Source: Granulosicoccus sp965214025 (lineage in GTDB: Bacteria > Pseudomonadota > Gammaproteobacteria > Granulosicoccales > Granulosicoccaceae). Taken from it: 64,000 nucleotides of DNA. The translations under genes and the position numbers were made by a program. Position 1 is the first letter of the stretch; every line of letters begins with the position of its first letter. The notes below the pieces were generated by a model, which saw only the letters and a list, made by a program, of their open reading frames with translations, searched no databases and was not told where the DNA came from. Where the stretch lies: positions 1 to 64,000 of the forward strand of contig CBDCAW010000091.1 of assembly GCA_965214025.1 (NCBI GenBank), read 5' to 3'. Below, in pieces: positions 1-8,311 of the stretch.

Positions 1-552
1 GGCACGCGGACCGCAGGCGTGGCACGCGATGGGTTGGGCGTGGAAGCGCCGGTCGTCCGGGTCCTCGAATTCCGCGCGGCAATCGGCACACAGGGCAAAG
101 TCGGCCATGCTCGTGTGCTCGCGATCGTAGGGCGCGCTCTCGACGATGGAGAGGCGCGGACCGCAGGCGGTGCAGTTGGTGAAGGGGTAGCGGTAGCGCC
201 GGGCGAAGGGATCGCCGATCTCGGCCACGCAGTCGGCGCAGATGCACCGATCCGGCGTCACCACCGCCGCGCCCCGGTTTCCGCCGCCGGAGGCGGCGAT
301 GTGGAACCGGTCGGGCGCCGCCTGTTCGAGGGGGAAGCGCACGATATGCTCGATCCGCGCCGCCCCGGGCAACGCCGCGCGCAACCGCGCCTCGAAGGCG
401 TGCTCCGCCTCGCCCCAGACCCGGACTTCGACGCCCTCGGCGGTGTTGCGGACCTCGCCGGTCAGGCTCATCTCGCGGGCGACCCGCCACACCGTCGGCC
501 GGAAGCCGACCCCCTGCACCTGTCCCCGGACCAGCAGCCCGCGCCCCTTCAC
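1..552 (-). CDS. hypF: Carbamoyltransferase HypF, N-terminal part (runs off the window)
   Basis: HypF makes the cyanide ligands of the [NiFe] active site from carbamoyl phosphate, in the cytoplasm. The visible N-terminus has the acylphosphatase domain (about residues 5-90, motif GQVQGVGFRPTVWR) and then the start of the zinc-finger region with CICADC, CTACGP, CADC and CHACGP pairs. The start is taken as the GTG at 552, which overlaps the stop of the upstream NHL-repeat gene by 4 nt (GTGA), the same coupling seen along this operon. Another in-frame GTG lies 9 nt upstream. The YrdC-like and catalytic C-terminal domains lie beyond position 1. Its place at the end of the hydrogenase operon fits a dedicated maturation role. 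Family assignment is firm; only the length is unknown. Confidence 0.93.
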   Translation of the reverse strand, partial: MKGRGLLVRGQVQGVGFRPTVWRVAREMSLTGEVRNTAEGVEVRVWGEAEHAFEARLRAALPGAARIEHIVRFPLEQAAPDRFHIAASGGGNRGAAVVTPDRCICADCVAEIGDPFARRYRYPFTNCTACGPRLSIVESAPYDREHTSMADFALCADCRAEFEDPDDRRFHAQPIACHACGPRA

Positions 553-1733
553 GGCGCGCACCGCCAGAGCAGCACGCGGTTGTTGCCGCTGTCGGCAATG
601 CCGACAAGTCCGTCGCGTTCGGCGAGACCGTAGGGCCAGCACAGGCTATCGCGGCGCTCGACGCCCCAGCCATTATCGCCCTTGGACGCGAAATCCGACT
701 GACCGGTCAGTCGCTCGGCCTCGGCAGCCATGCTCGACACGCCCCAGCCGACGAGGCGGGAGTTGGCGGTGTCGCCAACCAACAGCCGCTCGCCCGACAC
801 GGCCAGGGCGTAGGGCATGTTGAGCGCGCGGTTGGAGGGGTAGTACGCGCCCATGTTGTGATCGCACGCCGTGAAGGAGGACTGCCCGAACAGAGTGTCC
901 GCCGCTGCCCCGTTCTCGGACGGCAGTCCGCTCGACCAGAGCATGATCCGGTTGTTGCCTGCGTCGGCAACGGCGAGACGACCTTGCCAGGAGACGACAT
1001 CGTGAGGCCAGCGCATCGACAGCGCCGAGACCTCGCCGCCGGCGTTCTCGTCCCGGCTGTCGAAGGCGATCTGCCCGAGCACACGGTCCGCCGGCCGCCC
1101 GCTTCGATCGACGTCGTCCCAGACGAGCACCCGGCGGTTGCCCGTATCACAGACGACGAGGGCGTCGCCCACGGCGGCGATGCCATAGGGCCAGTGCAGC
1201 GTGCACGCCTGCGGCCGCTTGGCGCCGCGGTTGGCCAGATCGGCCTCGCCAGACGCCTGTCCGAGGACGATGTCGGCCGGTTGGTTGTTGGTGTCGGGAG
1301 GACGTCGCCAGATCAGTACGCGGTGGTTCCACGGGTCGGCGACGGCAAGACCGCCGCGCCACTCGGTCACGCCGGTCGGCACGTTCAGTGTCGCTGCCGA
1401 CACTGCGCCGCGGCCGTTGCGCCCCTCGGAGGTGAAATCCGCCTGGCCGATCACGAGATCGGCCGGAGCGTTGTCTGTCGTCGGCACTTCCCGCCAGCCA
1501 AGCAGGCGGTGGTGCCCGGTGTCCGCCACCCAGAGCGAGCCGTCGGGGTGAAGGCACAGACCACGCGGGCCGAACAAATCGGACGCGGTCGCTGCGAGCG
1601 GGACCGCCAGCTCCGATGCCTTCCAGCCGAGCACCACGTCCGGTCCGGACGGCTCGAGCAGCGACGTGCCGGCCACCACGGTGCCCGGCGCCTTGATCGG
1701 CTCGAAGGAGGAAGTCGGCTGTGGCTTCGTCAC
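549..1733 (-). CDS. NHL-repeat (beta-propeller) protein of the hydrogenase operon
   Basis: The protein consists of repeated NHL-type units with motifs such as LWVADTGHHRLLGW, LAVADPWNHRVLIW, LVVCDTGNRRVLVW, LAVADAGNNRIMLW, LLVGDTANSRLVGW and VGIADSGNNRVLLW, which predict a six-bladed propeller. No signal peptide is seen. The GTG at 1733 is preferred because it overlaps the upstream NifU-Rieske stop as GTGA and the propeller starts soon after it; a longer reading to 1925 would run into the upstream gene. NHL proteins are known companions of high-affinity [NiFe]-hydrogenase operons, where a scaffold or electron-relay role has been proposed. The function here is inferred from that context. Confidence 0.85.
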   Translation of the reverse strand: MTKPQPTSSFEPIKAPGTVVAGTSLLEPSGPDVVLGWKASELAVPLAATASDLFGPRGLCLHPDGSLWVADTGHHRLLGWREVPTTDNAPADLVIGQADFTSEGRNGRGAVSAATLNVPTGVTEWRGGLAVADPWNHRVLIWRRPPDTNNQPADIVLGQASGEADLANRGAKRPQACTLHWPYGIAAVGDALVVCDTGNRRVLVWDDVDRSGRPADRVLGQIAFDSRDENAGGEVSALSMRWPHDVVSWQGRLAVADAGNNRIMLWSSGLPSENGAAADTLFGQSSFTACDHNMGAYYPSNRALNMPYALAVSGERLLVGDTANSRLVGWGVSSMAAEAERLTGQSDFASKGDNGWGVERRDSLCWPYGLAERDGLVGIADSGNNRVLLWRCAP

Positions 1734-2611
1734 GACAGCCGTACCTCGATGCGCCCACCGACCACCCGCACCCCGTGGGGCTGAAGTCGCACCTCCGGCG
1801 CGGTCAGGCATTCGCCGCTCTGCAACGAGTAGCGGAAGGCATGGTAGGGACAGGTCAGGATGCCTTCCGACAGCTCGCCGCCGTCCATCGCCATGCCCAT
1901 GTGCGCGCAGGCGTTCTCGAAGCAAGTCACGCTGTCGCCGAAGCGCGAGAGGATGACCGGGCGACTGTCGACCTCGACGAAGCGCGTCTCGCCATCGGGC
2001 AGCGCGGTCAGATCGGCGGCCCTGGTCCAGCCCTCCTGCCGGGCGGTCGCGAAGGGCGAGGTGAAATGTACCACCGACTCGCCCCCGACAGTGTCCCTGC
2101 TCCCGCCTCTGCCGAGCCCCTTGGCCTGGCGAACCTCGGTGATCTGCGGTACCGCCTCCTCGATCGCCTTCTTGACCCCGGCGTAGAAGGTGAGGGCTGA
2201 GGAAGGGCAGCCGTCACAGGCACCGAGAAAGCGCACCACGGCCTCACTGCCGTCAACGGAGACGAGCTCGGCATCGCCGCCGTGGCTGGCCAGCATGGGA
2301 CGCACGCTTTCCAGCGCGGCGTCCACCTGCTCGAACAGGCTCGGTCGCAGGATGCCGTGCCGGCGAAGCACGGCGTAGACCACCTCGTCGGCCACGGCCC
2401 CCTTTAGCGCCTCGCCCGTGCCGGGCGCCGCGCGCAGGTGCCTGATGAAACGTCGGAACGCCTCGGCGTTGAGTGCCTCGACCGCTTCGACGCGAGCAGC
2501 GGCGGCCCGCCGAGCGTCGGCGTCCCGGCCGTCGTCCAGCGCCTCGAGCGCGGCTATATCGCGCAGCATCTCCTCGAGTGAACGATTGCTGACCGGGGCT
2601 GGCGCTTCCAC
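1730..2611 (-). CDS. NifU-like / Rieske [2Fe-2S] fusion protein
   Basis: A 293-residue protein with two iron-sulfur regions. The middle holds a NifU C-terminal-type domain (GGDAELVSV, then CDGCPSS, a CxxC pair). The C-terminal third is a Rieske domain with CAHMG (CxH) and CPYHAF (CxxH) as cluster ligands. The N-terminal ~90 residues are helical and unassigned. The start is the GTG at 2611, just after the upstream stop at 2616; a longer reading would overlap the upstream membrane-protein gene. Proteins with this composition accompany group 1h hydrogenases and are thought to take electrons from the enzyme or supply clusters. The electron-acceptor role is inference; the domains are clear. Confidence 0.88.
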   Translation of the reverse strand: MEAPAPVSNRSLEEMLRDIAALEALDDGRDADARRAAAARVEAVEALNAEAFRRFIRHLRAAPGTGEALKGAVADEVVYAVLRRHGILRPSLFEQVDAALESVRPMLASHGGDAELVSVDGSEAVVRFLGACDGCPSSALTFYAGVKKAIEEAVPQITEVRQAKGLGRGGSRDTVGGESVVHFTSPFATARQEGWTRAADLTALPDGETRFVEVDSRPVILSRFGDSVTCFENACAHMGMAMDGGELSEGILTCPYHAFRYSLQSGECLTAPEVRLQPHGVRVVGGRIEVRLS

Positions 2612-2615
2612 CGTC

Positions 2616-2834
2616 CTAGGCGTACTTGACGTTCTTGAACAGCAGCGGCTGCAGGGCACCTGCCGCGGCGCCGCCGAGCAGTGCCGCCAACCACAGCGGC
2701 AGAGCCTGCGCGAGCAGGATGATCAGCAACGCGCCACTGCCGATGGCGATCGCCATCTGCCGCAGTGCCATGCGGTGGTCCTGGAACAGTTTGCCCTGGA
2801 AGAATAGCCGCGCGGAATTGAGTGCCATCTCCAT
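2616..2834 (-). CDS. Small membrane protein of the hydrogenase operon (72 aa)
   Basis: An N-terminal amphipathic segment of about 28 residues is followed by two closely spaced hydrophobic stretches (roughly residues 29-45 and 48-63) and a short basic tail. An SD-like GGGGAGG lies upstream of two candidate ATG codons (positions 1 and 3). It is 4 nt from the preceding 64-aa gene and 4 nt from the NifU-Rieske start, so it is clearly within the operon. No family was recognised. Inference: it may anchor soluble hydrogenase components or the Rieske protein to the membrane. Confidence 0.7.
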   Translation of the reverse strand: MEMALNSARLFFQGKLFQDHRMALRQMAIAIGSGALLIILLAQALPLWLAALLGGAAAGALQPLLFKNVKYA

Positions 2835-2838
2835 CGAT

Positions 2839-3033
2839 TCAGCCTCCCCGTGTCATCGCGAAAAGGACCAGACCGAGAACGACGGCAGGGACGCCGGCGA
2901 TGAGGCCGTACAGCGTGCCCAGGTAAGCCGCCAGGTCGTTGCCAAGATCGGCGCCGCCGGTACGTATGCCCGAGAGCGCTCCGGCACCGGCGGCGGCAGC
3001 GACGCCGGCAAGGATTGCAAAAAGGAATTCCAT
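2839..3033 (-). CDS. Small membrane protein of the hydrogenase operon (64 aa)
   Basis: Two hydrophobic segments (about residues 3-22 and 41-58) are joined by a glycine- and aspartate-containing loop; the tail is short and basic. The ATG at 3033 has GAGGAAC just upstream. The gene sits 9 nt after the TPR gene and 4 nt before the second small membrane gene. No known family was recognised. The pair of tiny membrane proteins between the TPR and Rieske genes suggests a membrane docking site for the hydrogenase, which itself lacks a signal peptide and membrane anchor. That role is inference. Confidence 0.7.
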   Translation of the reverse strand: MEFLFAILAGVAAAAGAGALSGIRTGGADLGNDLAAYLGTLYGLIAGVPAVVLGLVLFAMTRGG

Positions 3034-3042
3034 GGGTGTTCC

Positions 3043-4023
3043 TCAGTGAAGCGTAGTCGTAGTGGTTGCTCTGATGTCGGCGATTGCCTCGGCGACCAGG
3101 CCGGCCTTGTCTTTCTCGCCGAGTGACTCGAACAGCGCAAGCGCTTCCTCGTAGAGCGCGGCGGCGGCGGCGCTGTTGTCCGGATTGCCGGCCTCGGGGT
3201 CGTCCGGGTCGTCCGGCAGATTGGCCAGGCAGTTGGCCTTGTTGCCAAGGGTGTTGGCGTACTCACCCGGCGTGTCGCGCTGCGTGCGAACTTTCAAGGC
3301 CTCGTCGTAGGCGTCAAGCGCCCGGAAGCCGTTGGCCACGCGGTGGCTCGAGGAGGCGTACTGGAGCGCGTTGCCGAGATTGTTCTGCAGCATGGCGTAC
3401 TCGCTCGGGTGGTCGATCAGGTTGACGACCTTCAGCCCCTCCTCGAAGGACTGGACCGCCAGCGCTTCACGCATCCGGCCGCCCTCGGTACCGACAGGAA
3501 TGGTCAGAAACGCCGTTGCGAGATTGTTCTGCAGGATGGCGAACTCCGCCGGGTGACGCGTGCGGTCGAAGGTGCGGAGCGAGCGCTGGTAGGCGGCGAT
3601 CGCCTCTCTGATGTCGCCGAGGCCCTTGCCGGCAAGGTTCTGGCAGATCAAACCCAGATTCATCTCCGCTTCGGCGATCTCCTCGTCCTTGCCCTGATCC
3701 GTCAGCGTTACGAGCGCGCTCTGCATCTGCTCTCGCGCCTCCTGCAGCGGCTCGGCGTCCGGAGCGGGCAGTCCCATCAACGCCGTCGACAGGCGGGCGC
3801 GAATACGTGCCATCAGCAGAGACTCTGCCGCCGGACAGCGGTCGATCGCCTGGCGATAGAGCGCCACCGCTGCTTCGAGGTCGGCCGGGCTCTTCGGCTT
3901 CTGCTGGATGCCCATGCCGATCTCCATGAGCATCTCGGCCTTCTCGGCATCGGGGGAGTCAGCCCGCGCCACAGCCTCGAGCGCCGCCTTGACTTCGTCC
4001 GTCGTCCTGTTGAGTACAGCCAA
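3043..4023 (-). CDS. Tetratricopeptide-repeat protein of the hydrogenase operon
   Basis: A 326-residue, all-helical cytoplasmic protein with repeated TPR-like units (for example around AVALYRQAIDRCP, AIAAYQRSLRTFD, AILQNNLATAF, AMLQNNLGNALQ, ALDAYDEALKVR, AALYEEALALFESLG). The start is a TTG at 4023 with GAGGAG about 10 nt upstream; no better in-frame ATG exists. TPR proteins are regular members of group 1h hydrogenase operons, where they probably serve as assembly or docking platforms. The exact partner cannot be told from sequence. Confidence 0.85.
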   Translation of the reverse strand: MAVLNRTTDEVKAALEAVARADSPDAEKAEMLMEIGMGIQQKPKSPADLEAAVALYRQAIDRCPAAESLLMARIRARLSTALMGLPAPDAEPLQEAREQMQSALVTLTDQGKDEEIAEAEMNLGLICQNLAGKGLGDIREAIAAYQRSLRTFDRTRHPAEFAILQNNLATAFLTIPVGTEGGRMREALAVQSFEEGLKVVNLIDHPSEYAMLQNNLGNALQYASSSHRVANGFRALDAYDEALKVRTQRDTPGEYANTLGNKANCLANLPDDPDDPEAGNPDNSAAAAALYEEALALFESLGEKDKAGLVAEAIADIRATTTTTLH

Positions 4024-4108
4024 TGTTTCGCGACTCCTCGCTTCGCATCTGCCACGCCAGTGGAACAGCTCGCAATCTACCTGTCTACCTTTTTTTCAAT
4101 ATGCAAAC

Positions 4109-4414
4109 TTACTTTACAGGCAGCGTCGCGACCAATGCTCCCTCTTCGGCCGACCATCGAGCCGGGACAGTCTGGACGGCCAGATCCTCGAACCCGCTGG
4201 CGCGAAAGACGTCCGGGGCTGAGGCGACACGATCGCCTCGCGCGTTACGGACCTTCAGAAGGCAACCGCCAGCGGCCGCCTGCCTGACCGGCAGGATCAG
4301 GAGCCGACCGTCGCGGATGAGGACGATGACGGCATCGAGACCGCGAAACCAGGTGTCCACCAGCTCCACCGGTAAATAGACCGCACCGCGCGCGATGTCG
4401 ATCGTTCCGCTCAC
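4109..4414 (-). CDS. Hydrogenase-operon protein, about 101 aa, unknown function
   Basis: Reads through as a compact mixed alpha/beta protein starting at the GTG at 4414, which overlaps the stop of the endopeptidase gene as GTGA. A longer reading frame exists (to 4597) but lies wholly inside the endopeptidase gene and has shadow-like composition. No cysteine pairs, membrane segments or signal peptide are seen. I do not recognise the family. Its location between the maturation endopeptidase and the TPR gene suggests an accessory role in hydrogenase assembly. The 85 nt before the TPR gene contain a T-run but no clear terminator. Confidence 0.65.
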   Translation of the reverse strand: MSGTIDIARGAVYLPVELVDTWFRGLDAVIVLIRDGRLLILPVRQAAAGGCLLKVRNARGDRVASAPDVFRASGFEDLAVQTVPARWSAEEGALVATLPVK

Positions 4415-4887
4415 GACACGGGCGGCTCCCGACAGAGCACGGCGATCCGTTCGGCGACGCGAGCGCAGGCTGCCTCCACCGGAGCGGACAGCTCCAGTCC
4501 CAGGGCCAGGCTGTGCGCCTCGACGAGGAACACCGTAACCTCCGTCGGGAACTGCTCGCCATAAATACGACGACCGGCGTACAGCGCGTGATCCCAACGA
4601 AAGTCGTGCAGGGTGAGACTCGGCTCATGCGCCGTCTCAAGCTCCGCACCGGGAACCTCGTAGATCGCACCAGGCAGCCCGTCGGGCGCCCGAGCGTCGA
4701 CGATGACAAGCCGCGTGGCCGCCCTTGCGCTGTACATCACACCCATGCCGTCAGTGCCAGAGTCAAACAGCCGGACGTTAGCGGGCAGGGTCCACTCACG
4801 CAGCAGTGCGATCACCCGCGGCCCGACGCCGTCATCGCTCCGGTTCGGGTTGCCGCAGCCGATGACAGCCGTTGTCAGATCCGCCAC
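4411..4887 (-). CDS. Hydrogenase maturation endopeptidase (HyaD/HybD/HoxM family)
   Basis: The family clips the C-terminal extension of the large subunit after nickel insertion, closing the active site. The visible signature is the N-terminal GCGNPNRSDDGVGPRV, with the conserved nickel-sensing Asp in RSDDGVG, followed by FDSGTDG and the VIVDA segment. The GTG at 4887 gives 158 residues, near the usual 150-170, and places the motif at the N-terminus as in homologues. It overlaps the upstream 128-aa gene by 13 nt. Its substrate should be the large subunit encoded two genes upstream, which ends in the expected CxxC motif plus a short tail. Confidence 0.9.
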   Translation of the reverse strand: MADLTTAVIGCGNPNRSDDGVGPRVIALLREWTLPANVRLFDSGTDGMGVMYSARAATRLVIVDARAPDGLPGAIYEVPGAELETAHEPSLTLHDFRWDHALYAGRRIYGEQFPTEVTVFLVEAHSLALGLELSAPVEAACARVAERIAVLCREPPVS

Positions 4888-5261
4888 AGGCGGCAGTACC
4901 AGTCGGGTTCGGCGGGCAGGTCGAGCTCCGGCAGGTCGCACCAGCGACGGTGGACGAGGTAGTACATGCACTCCTGGCAGCGCATCTCGTCCTCACCGTA
5001 TGGGGTGAGCAGCCAGCCGGAGACGATCAGCTTCTGACGCAGCTCCTCCACGGACAACGGCCGCAGCTCATCGAGAATTTTCGCAAACTCCCGATCCGTC
5101 TCCGGAAAGGGTTCCACCCGGGTCTCGAGACCGGCGGCGAAGTGATCTTCAATCATGCGAAGTAGCGTAGCGTGGTCGGCCTCGGCCACGCTCATGCCGT
5201 ACTTCTCGATGTAGTCTGTTTCGTCGCGAACACGCTCCACATCTGGTTTCGACTCTTCCAC
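4875..5261 (-). CDS. Cysteine-containing hydrogenase accessory protein (128 aa)
   Basis: The start is placed at the GTG at 5261, which has GAGGAG a few nt upstream and lies 78 nt after the large-subunit stop. The protein is acidic and helical at its N-terminus. The C-terminal part carries CQEC, a WCDLPE segment and a final Cys near the end (WYCRLWRI), a pattern that could bind metal or a cluster. No family name can be given with confidence. Its position right after the large-subunit gene is typical of small accessory proteins in group 1h operons. The reading frame continues upstream to 5669, but that part is antiparallel noise over the large-subunit gene. Confidence 0.7.
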   Translation of the reverse strand: MEESKPDVERVRDETDYIEKYGMSVAEADHATLLRMIEDHFAAGLETRVEPFPETDREFAKILDELRPLSVEELRQKLIVSGWLLTPYGEDEMRCQECMYYLVHRRWCDLPELDLPAEPDWYCRLWRI

Positions 5262-5338
5262 TGCCTTCTTCTCCTCAGGCGCTTTCGCGAGCAGGGCGAG
5301 AGAAATGCTCTCGCCCCGCCGGGAACGCTCGGCCCGGG

Positions 5339-6940
5339 TCAGGCCGTGCGGAATCGTGCCAGTTCCTCGCCGGTCCGGGCGTCGTGCGCATGAACGGTGC
5401 AGACCAGGCAGGAATCGTATGAGCGACAGACGTGACCCACCTCGACCGGATCGGCCGCGTTGGCGATCGGGGTGCCGATGAGCGCCTCCTCGATCGGTCC
5501 TCGCTCGCCGTCCGCGGAGCGCGGCCCGACGTTCCAGGTAGTCGGGGCAATGATCTGGTAATTCTTGATCTTGCCATCCTGCACGTCGATCCAGTGGCAC
5601 AGCGCTCCTCTTATAGCCTCGGTAGCACCCCAGCCACGCCCGTCTCGTTCCGTCGGTTTGATGTACCACTCGTCGTTCAGCCGGAACTCGCGCAGCACCC
5701 GCTCAGCCTCACGGTAGAGGATGGTGATCTCATGCATGCGCGCAAAGTGACGAAGCATGACCGAGGGGCCACCCATCTTCTTGTACATATCCAGCACCAG
5801 CCCGTTGCTGTGCTGCCACGGCTGCCCGCCCTCGACCCCGGCGACGACGCGCCGAGCCAGCGGGCCGGCCTCCAGACGCCCGCTTTCGGCGTGACGCACG
5901 GCACTGGACCACGAGTACTTCCCCTCCGTGTCGATCGTATTCTTCTGCACCGGCGTCGTGACCCGGTCAAAGGGATGAAATTCGCCCTTTTCATCGTACC
6001 AGGCATGGGTCAGGTCCTCCCGAGCGAACGACTGGTCCATCACGGAAAACGTGTCGGACGCGCCGTCGTAGGTACCCGACTTCATGATGAGAGCGTCGCT
6101 ACGGGTCTCGATTGTCGGTTGCTGGTAGTGATCCTCGTGCGGCAGGTAGCCCCAGGTCACGAACTTGGCATGACCGGTACCGTACTTGTCAAGGCCAATG
6201 TCCTTGGCCATGCGCCAATACATGCCGAGGTCGGACTGGGCGTGTTCGGGCCGCTCGTCGAGCCACGCCTCGAACTCCTCGAGAGTCTGGATTTCCTCGT
6301 AGCGCTCCATCGAGCAGCCGAGCCAGAGCGGTTCGATCCACTCGCGGCGAAAGTGCTCGAGGATCGCCCAGGCGCGTGTCACGTCGGTCAGGGTCGGCGC
6401 GCACATCACGCCACCGGGTACCATGAACGAAGAGTGCGGCCACTGCCCGCCAAGGAGGGCGTAGATTTCGACCGGCCGGCCGGAGATAGTGACGCCACGC
6501 TCGTACGAAGTGCCGGTAAAGGGCGAGTAGCGTTTCACGGCCTCTTCGTAATATGGGCTGGCGGCGTAGTTCTTGTTCGTGAAGTCGATCATGAACAGGC
6601 CGTAGTGGTGGCGGGGCAGCGACTGCAGAGATTCGACAATCTGGCCGAGGTTGCGGGCGAGAATCGCGTTCCGAGGAACGGTTGTGCCCCAGGCCGTGTC
6701 GAGCGCCCAGGCGGCGCAGGTCAGGTGCGAGGCGCCGCAGATGCCGCACGCGCGGGGGGTGACGACCAGACCTGCCTGCGGGTCCTTGTCGCGCAGGATG
6801 ACCTCGAACCCGCGGAACAGCTCAGCATGCGTCCAGGCGTTGGTCACGACGCCGTCCTGGATGTCGACGCGTACGTCGAGATCGCCTTCGACTCGCCCGA
6901 CCGGCGAGATGTCAAGGGTCTGTACTGCGGATGCGGTCAT
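5339..6940 (-). CDS. hhyL: [NiFe]-hydrogenase large subunit, group 1h type
   Basis: The 533-residue catalytic subunit oxidises H2 at a Ni-Fe(CN)2CO site. The N-terminal ligand motif is CGICGASHLT and the C-terminal one is DSCLVCTVH, followed by a 16-residue tail expected to be removed by the endopeptidase encoded downstream. The CGICG-SHL form of the L1 motif, the ~530-residue length and the surrounding NHL, TPR and NifU-Rieske genes point to the oxygen-tolerant, high-affinity 1h group rather than to the classic membrane-bound 1d enzymes. The ATG at 6940 lies 24 nt after the small-subunit stop. Exact subgroup placement needs a phylogeny. Confidence 0.93.
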   Translation of the reverse strand: MTASAVQTLDISPVGRVEGDLDVRVDIQDGVVTNAWTHAELFRGFEVILRDKDPQAGLVVTPRACGICGASHLTCAAWALDTAWGTTVPRNAILARNLGQIVESLQSLPRHHYGLFMIDFTNKNYAASPYYEEAVKRYSPFTGTSYERGVTISGRPVEIYALLGGQWPHSSFMVPGGVMCAPTLTDVTRAWAILEHFRREWIEPLWLGCSMERYEEIQTLEEFEAWLDERPEHAQSDLGMYWRMAKDIGLDKYGTGHAKFVTWGYLPHEDHYQQPTIETRSDALIMKSGTYDGASDTFSVMDQSFAREDLTHAWYDEKGEFHPFDRVTTPVQKNTIDTEGKYSWSSAVRHAESGRLEAGPLARRVVAGVEGGQPWQHSNGLVLDMYKKMGGPSVMLRHFARMHEITILYREAERVLREFRLNDEWYIKPTERDGRGWGATEAIRGALCHWIDVQDGKIKNYQIIAPTTWNVGPRSADGERGPIEEALIGTPIANAADPVEVGHVCRSYDSCLVCTVHAHDARTGEELARFRTA

Positions 6941-6964
6941 TGAAAGATTGCTCCTTAGTATCTG

Positions 6965-7927
6965 TCAGACAACGAAAATGTCTTCTTCGGCCCACGCGGG
7001 CGCGGCGTCTTTGGCGGCGGCGGTAAGCTTGACGTAACCCTTCTTGTTCACCCCTTCGGGCATGTCTTTCGGCACGCCCATGACGGTCTGCGTCTTGAAG
7101 ACAGTGCCGGGGGCGAGATCGTAAAAGGGGAATTCCGGCTCGGTGCAGCCGAGGCAGGGCATGCCCGCCCGTGTCTTGGACGACTGGCGGTTCCACAGGA
7201 TCCGGTTGCAGGGGCTGTGGGTCATCGGGCCGCGGCAGCCAAGATCGTAAAACAGGCAGCCCTTACGCTGGCCGAACGCCGTTGTTGAAACCTTGTAGGC
7301 GAAGTGCATGTTGCGGGTGCAGCCGGTCTGCGTGAAGCTGGTGAAGAACGTCTTGGGCCGCTGGAAATCGTCGAGCTCGAGATCTTCCGCACGGCCGGTG
7401 GCCACCGCCACGAGAATCTGCGTCACCCAGTCCGGGTGCGCCGGACAGCCGGGGATATTGATCACCGGCAGGCCGGACTTTGATGTGAAGCCGGATCCCA
7501 GCGAGCCGCCCTTGTTTCGCTTCAGGAATTGCAGCCCTGTCGAGTCGGTCGGGTTCGGCGCGGTTGCCGGGATGCCGCCCCAGGTGGCGCAGTCGCCGAT
7601 GGCTACCACGAAGTCGGCGGCCGCGGACAGCTCGCCCACCCATTCCTTCATCGGACGGCCACAGAAGCGGTTCCACTCGCCGGTGCCGTTCGGGGCGTCA
7701 ATGACCGTGCCCTCGAAGACGAAGATGTCGAGCTTTATCTCGCCGGCAATGCACTTCTCCAGGATCGCCTTGACATCGTCACCGAGCTCCAGGCCCAGCG
7801 AGGGCTGCCAGAGCACGTTGATCCCGAAATCGGTCACCAGATCGCAAGCGCTCGGCTCCTCGGCGTTGAGAAACGACATCGTGTTGCCCGAGCATGCACC
7901 ACCTTGTAACCAGAGAAGATTGGCCAT
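6965..7927 (-). CDS. hhyS: [NiFe]-hydrogenase small subunit, group 1h type
   Basis: The 320-residue electron-transfer subunit starts at ATG 7927 with WLQGGACSGNTMS, the first cluster-ligand region. GDCATWGG and PGCPAHPDW follow, and then Cys-rich motifs for the medial and distal clusters (GCTRNMHFAYK, GCLFYDLGCRGP, CNRILWN, CLGCTEPEFPF). There is no twin-arginine signal peptide and no C-terminal membrane helix, as in group 1h enzymes, so the dimer should be cytoplasmic. A sigma70-like promoter lies 72 nt upstream. It pairs with the large subunit encoded 24 nt downstream. Confidence 0.93.
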   Translation of the reverse strand: MANLLWLQGGACSGNTMSFLNAEEPSACDLVTDFGINVLWQPSLGLELGDDVKAILEKCIAGEIKLDIFVFEGTVIDAPNGTGEWNRFCGRPMKEWVGELSAAADFVVAIGDCATWGGIPATAPNPTDSTGLQFLKRNKGGSLGSGFTSKSGLPVINIPGCPAHPDWVTQILVAVATGRAEDLELDDFQRPKTFFTSFTQTGCTRNMHFAYKVSTTAFGQRKGCLFYDLGCRGPMTHSPCNRILWNRQSSKTRAGMPCLGCTEPEFPFYDLAPGTVFKTQTVMGVPKDMPEGVNKKGYVKLTAAAKDAAPAWAEEDIFVV

Positions 7928-7998
7928 GACGTGAAACCCCCTGTAGTGAAGTGTCTTCCAGAGGACCGATCATCGCGCCGCCCGGCCCTCAGACATCG

Positions 7999-8027
7999 AT
8001 GCTACGCACAGGAGCATATCCTGACAA
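7999..8027 (-). promoter_or_regulatory. Candidate sigma70-type promoter for the hydrogenase structural genes
   Basis: On the minus strand, TTGTCA (8027-8022, five of six to the -35 consensus) is followed by a 17-nt spacer and TAGCAT (8004-7999, four of six to the -10 consensus). This would start transcription about 65 nt upstream of the small-subunit ATG. No good sigma54 -24/-12 element (GG-N10-GC) was seen at this spot. The assignment is by eye only. Confidence 0.4.
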
Positions 8028-8089
8028 GCATCAATTGCGCGCTAAGTCGCTGTGTAAACTTGCTTTTCTGGTGCTTAGTTCGTTTGCTG

Positions 8090-8311
8090 TCAGCCGTGGC
8101 GATTGCCGCAGGCCGGGCACTCGACCTCGAGGAGAAAGCCGTACCAGATGCCTCGACAACGGCTGCACCAGTGGCCCCGAGTGTTCCTGCCGCTCGGGTC
8201 GGACCGTCTTGCGAGCTCGGTGAGACCGAGATTCCGAGCCTTCGAACGAGTACCTGACGGTCGGCGCGAGAACGGCATGTCAACGATGTTTCCAGTGCGA
8301 TGTTTGCTCAT
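8090..8311 (-). CDS. Small zinc-ribbon / rubredoxin-like protein (73 aa)
   Basis: The basic N-terminal half is followed by two CxxC pairs, CSRC and CPAC, separated by about 12 residues in the C-terminal half, which should bind one Zn or Fe. The ATG at 8311 overlaps the stop of the regulator gene (ATGA), so it is translationally coupled to the regulator rather than to the hydrogenase genes downstream. The family is not recognised by name. Inference: a small metal-binding partner of the regulator or an accessory to hydrogenase maturation. Confidence 0.7.
   Translation of the reverse strand: MSKHRTGNIVDMPFSRRPSGTRSKARNLGLTELARRSDPSGRNTRGHWCSRCRGIWYGFLLEVECPACGNRHG

Noticed and set aside
5432..6943. 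A 503-codon open frame on the plus strand
   Set aside because: It is exactly antisense to the hydrogenase large subunit, has no recognisable domains and reflects GC-rich third positions.
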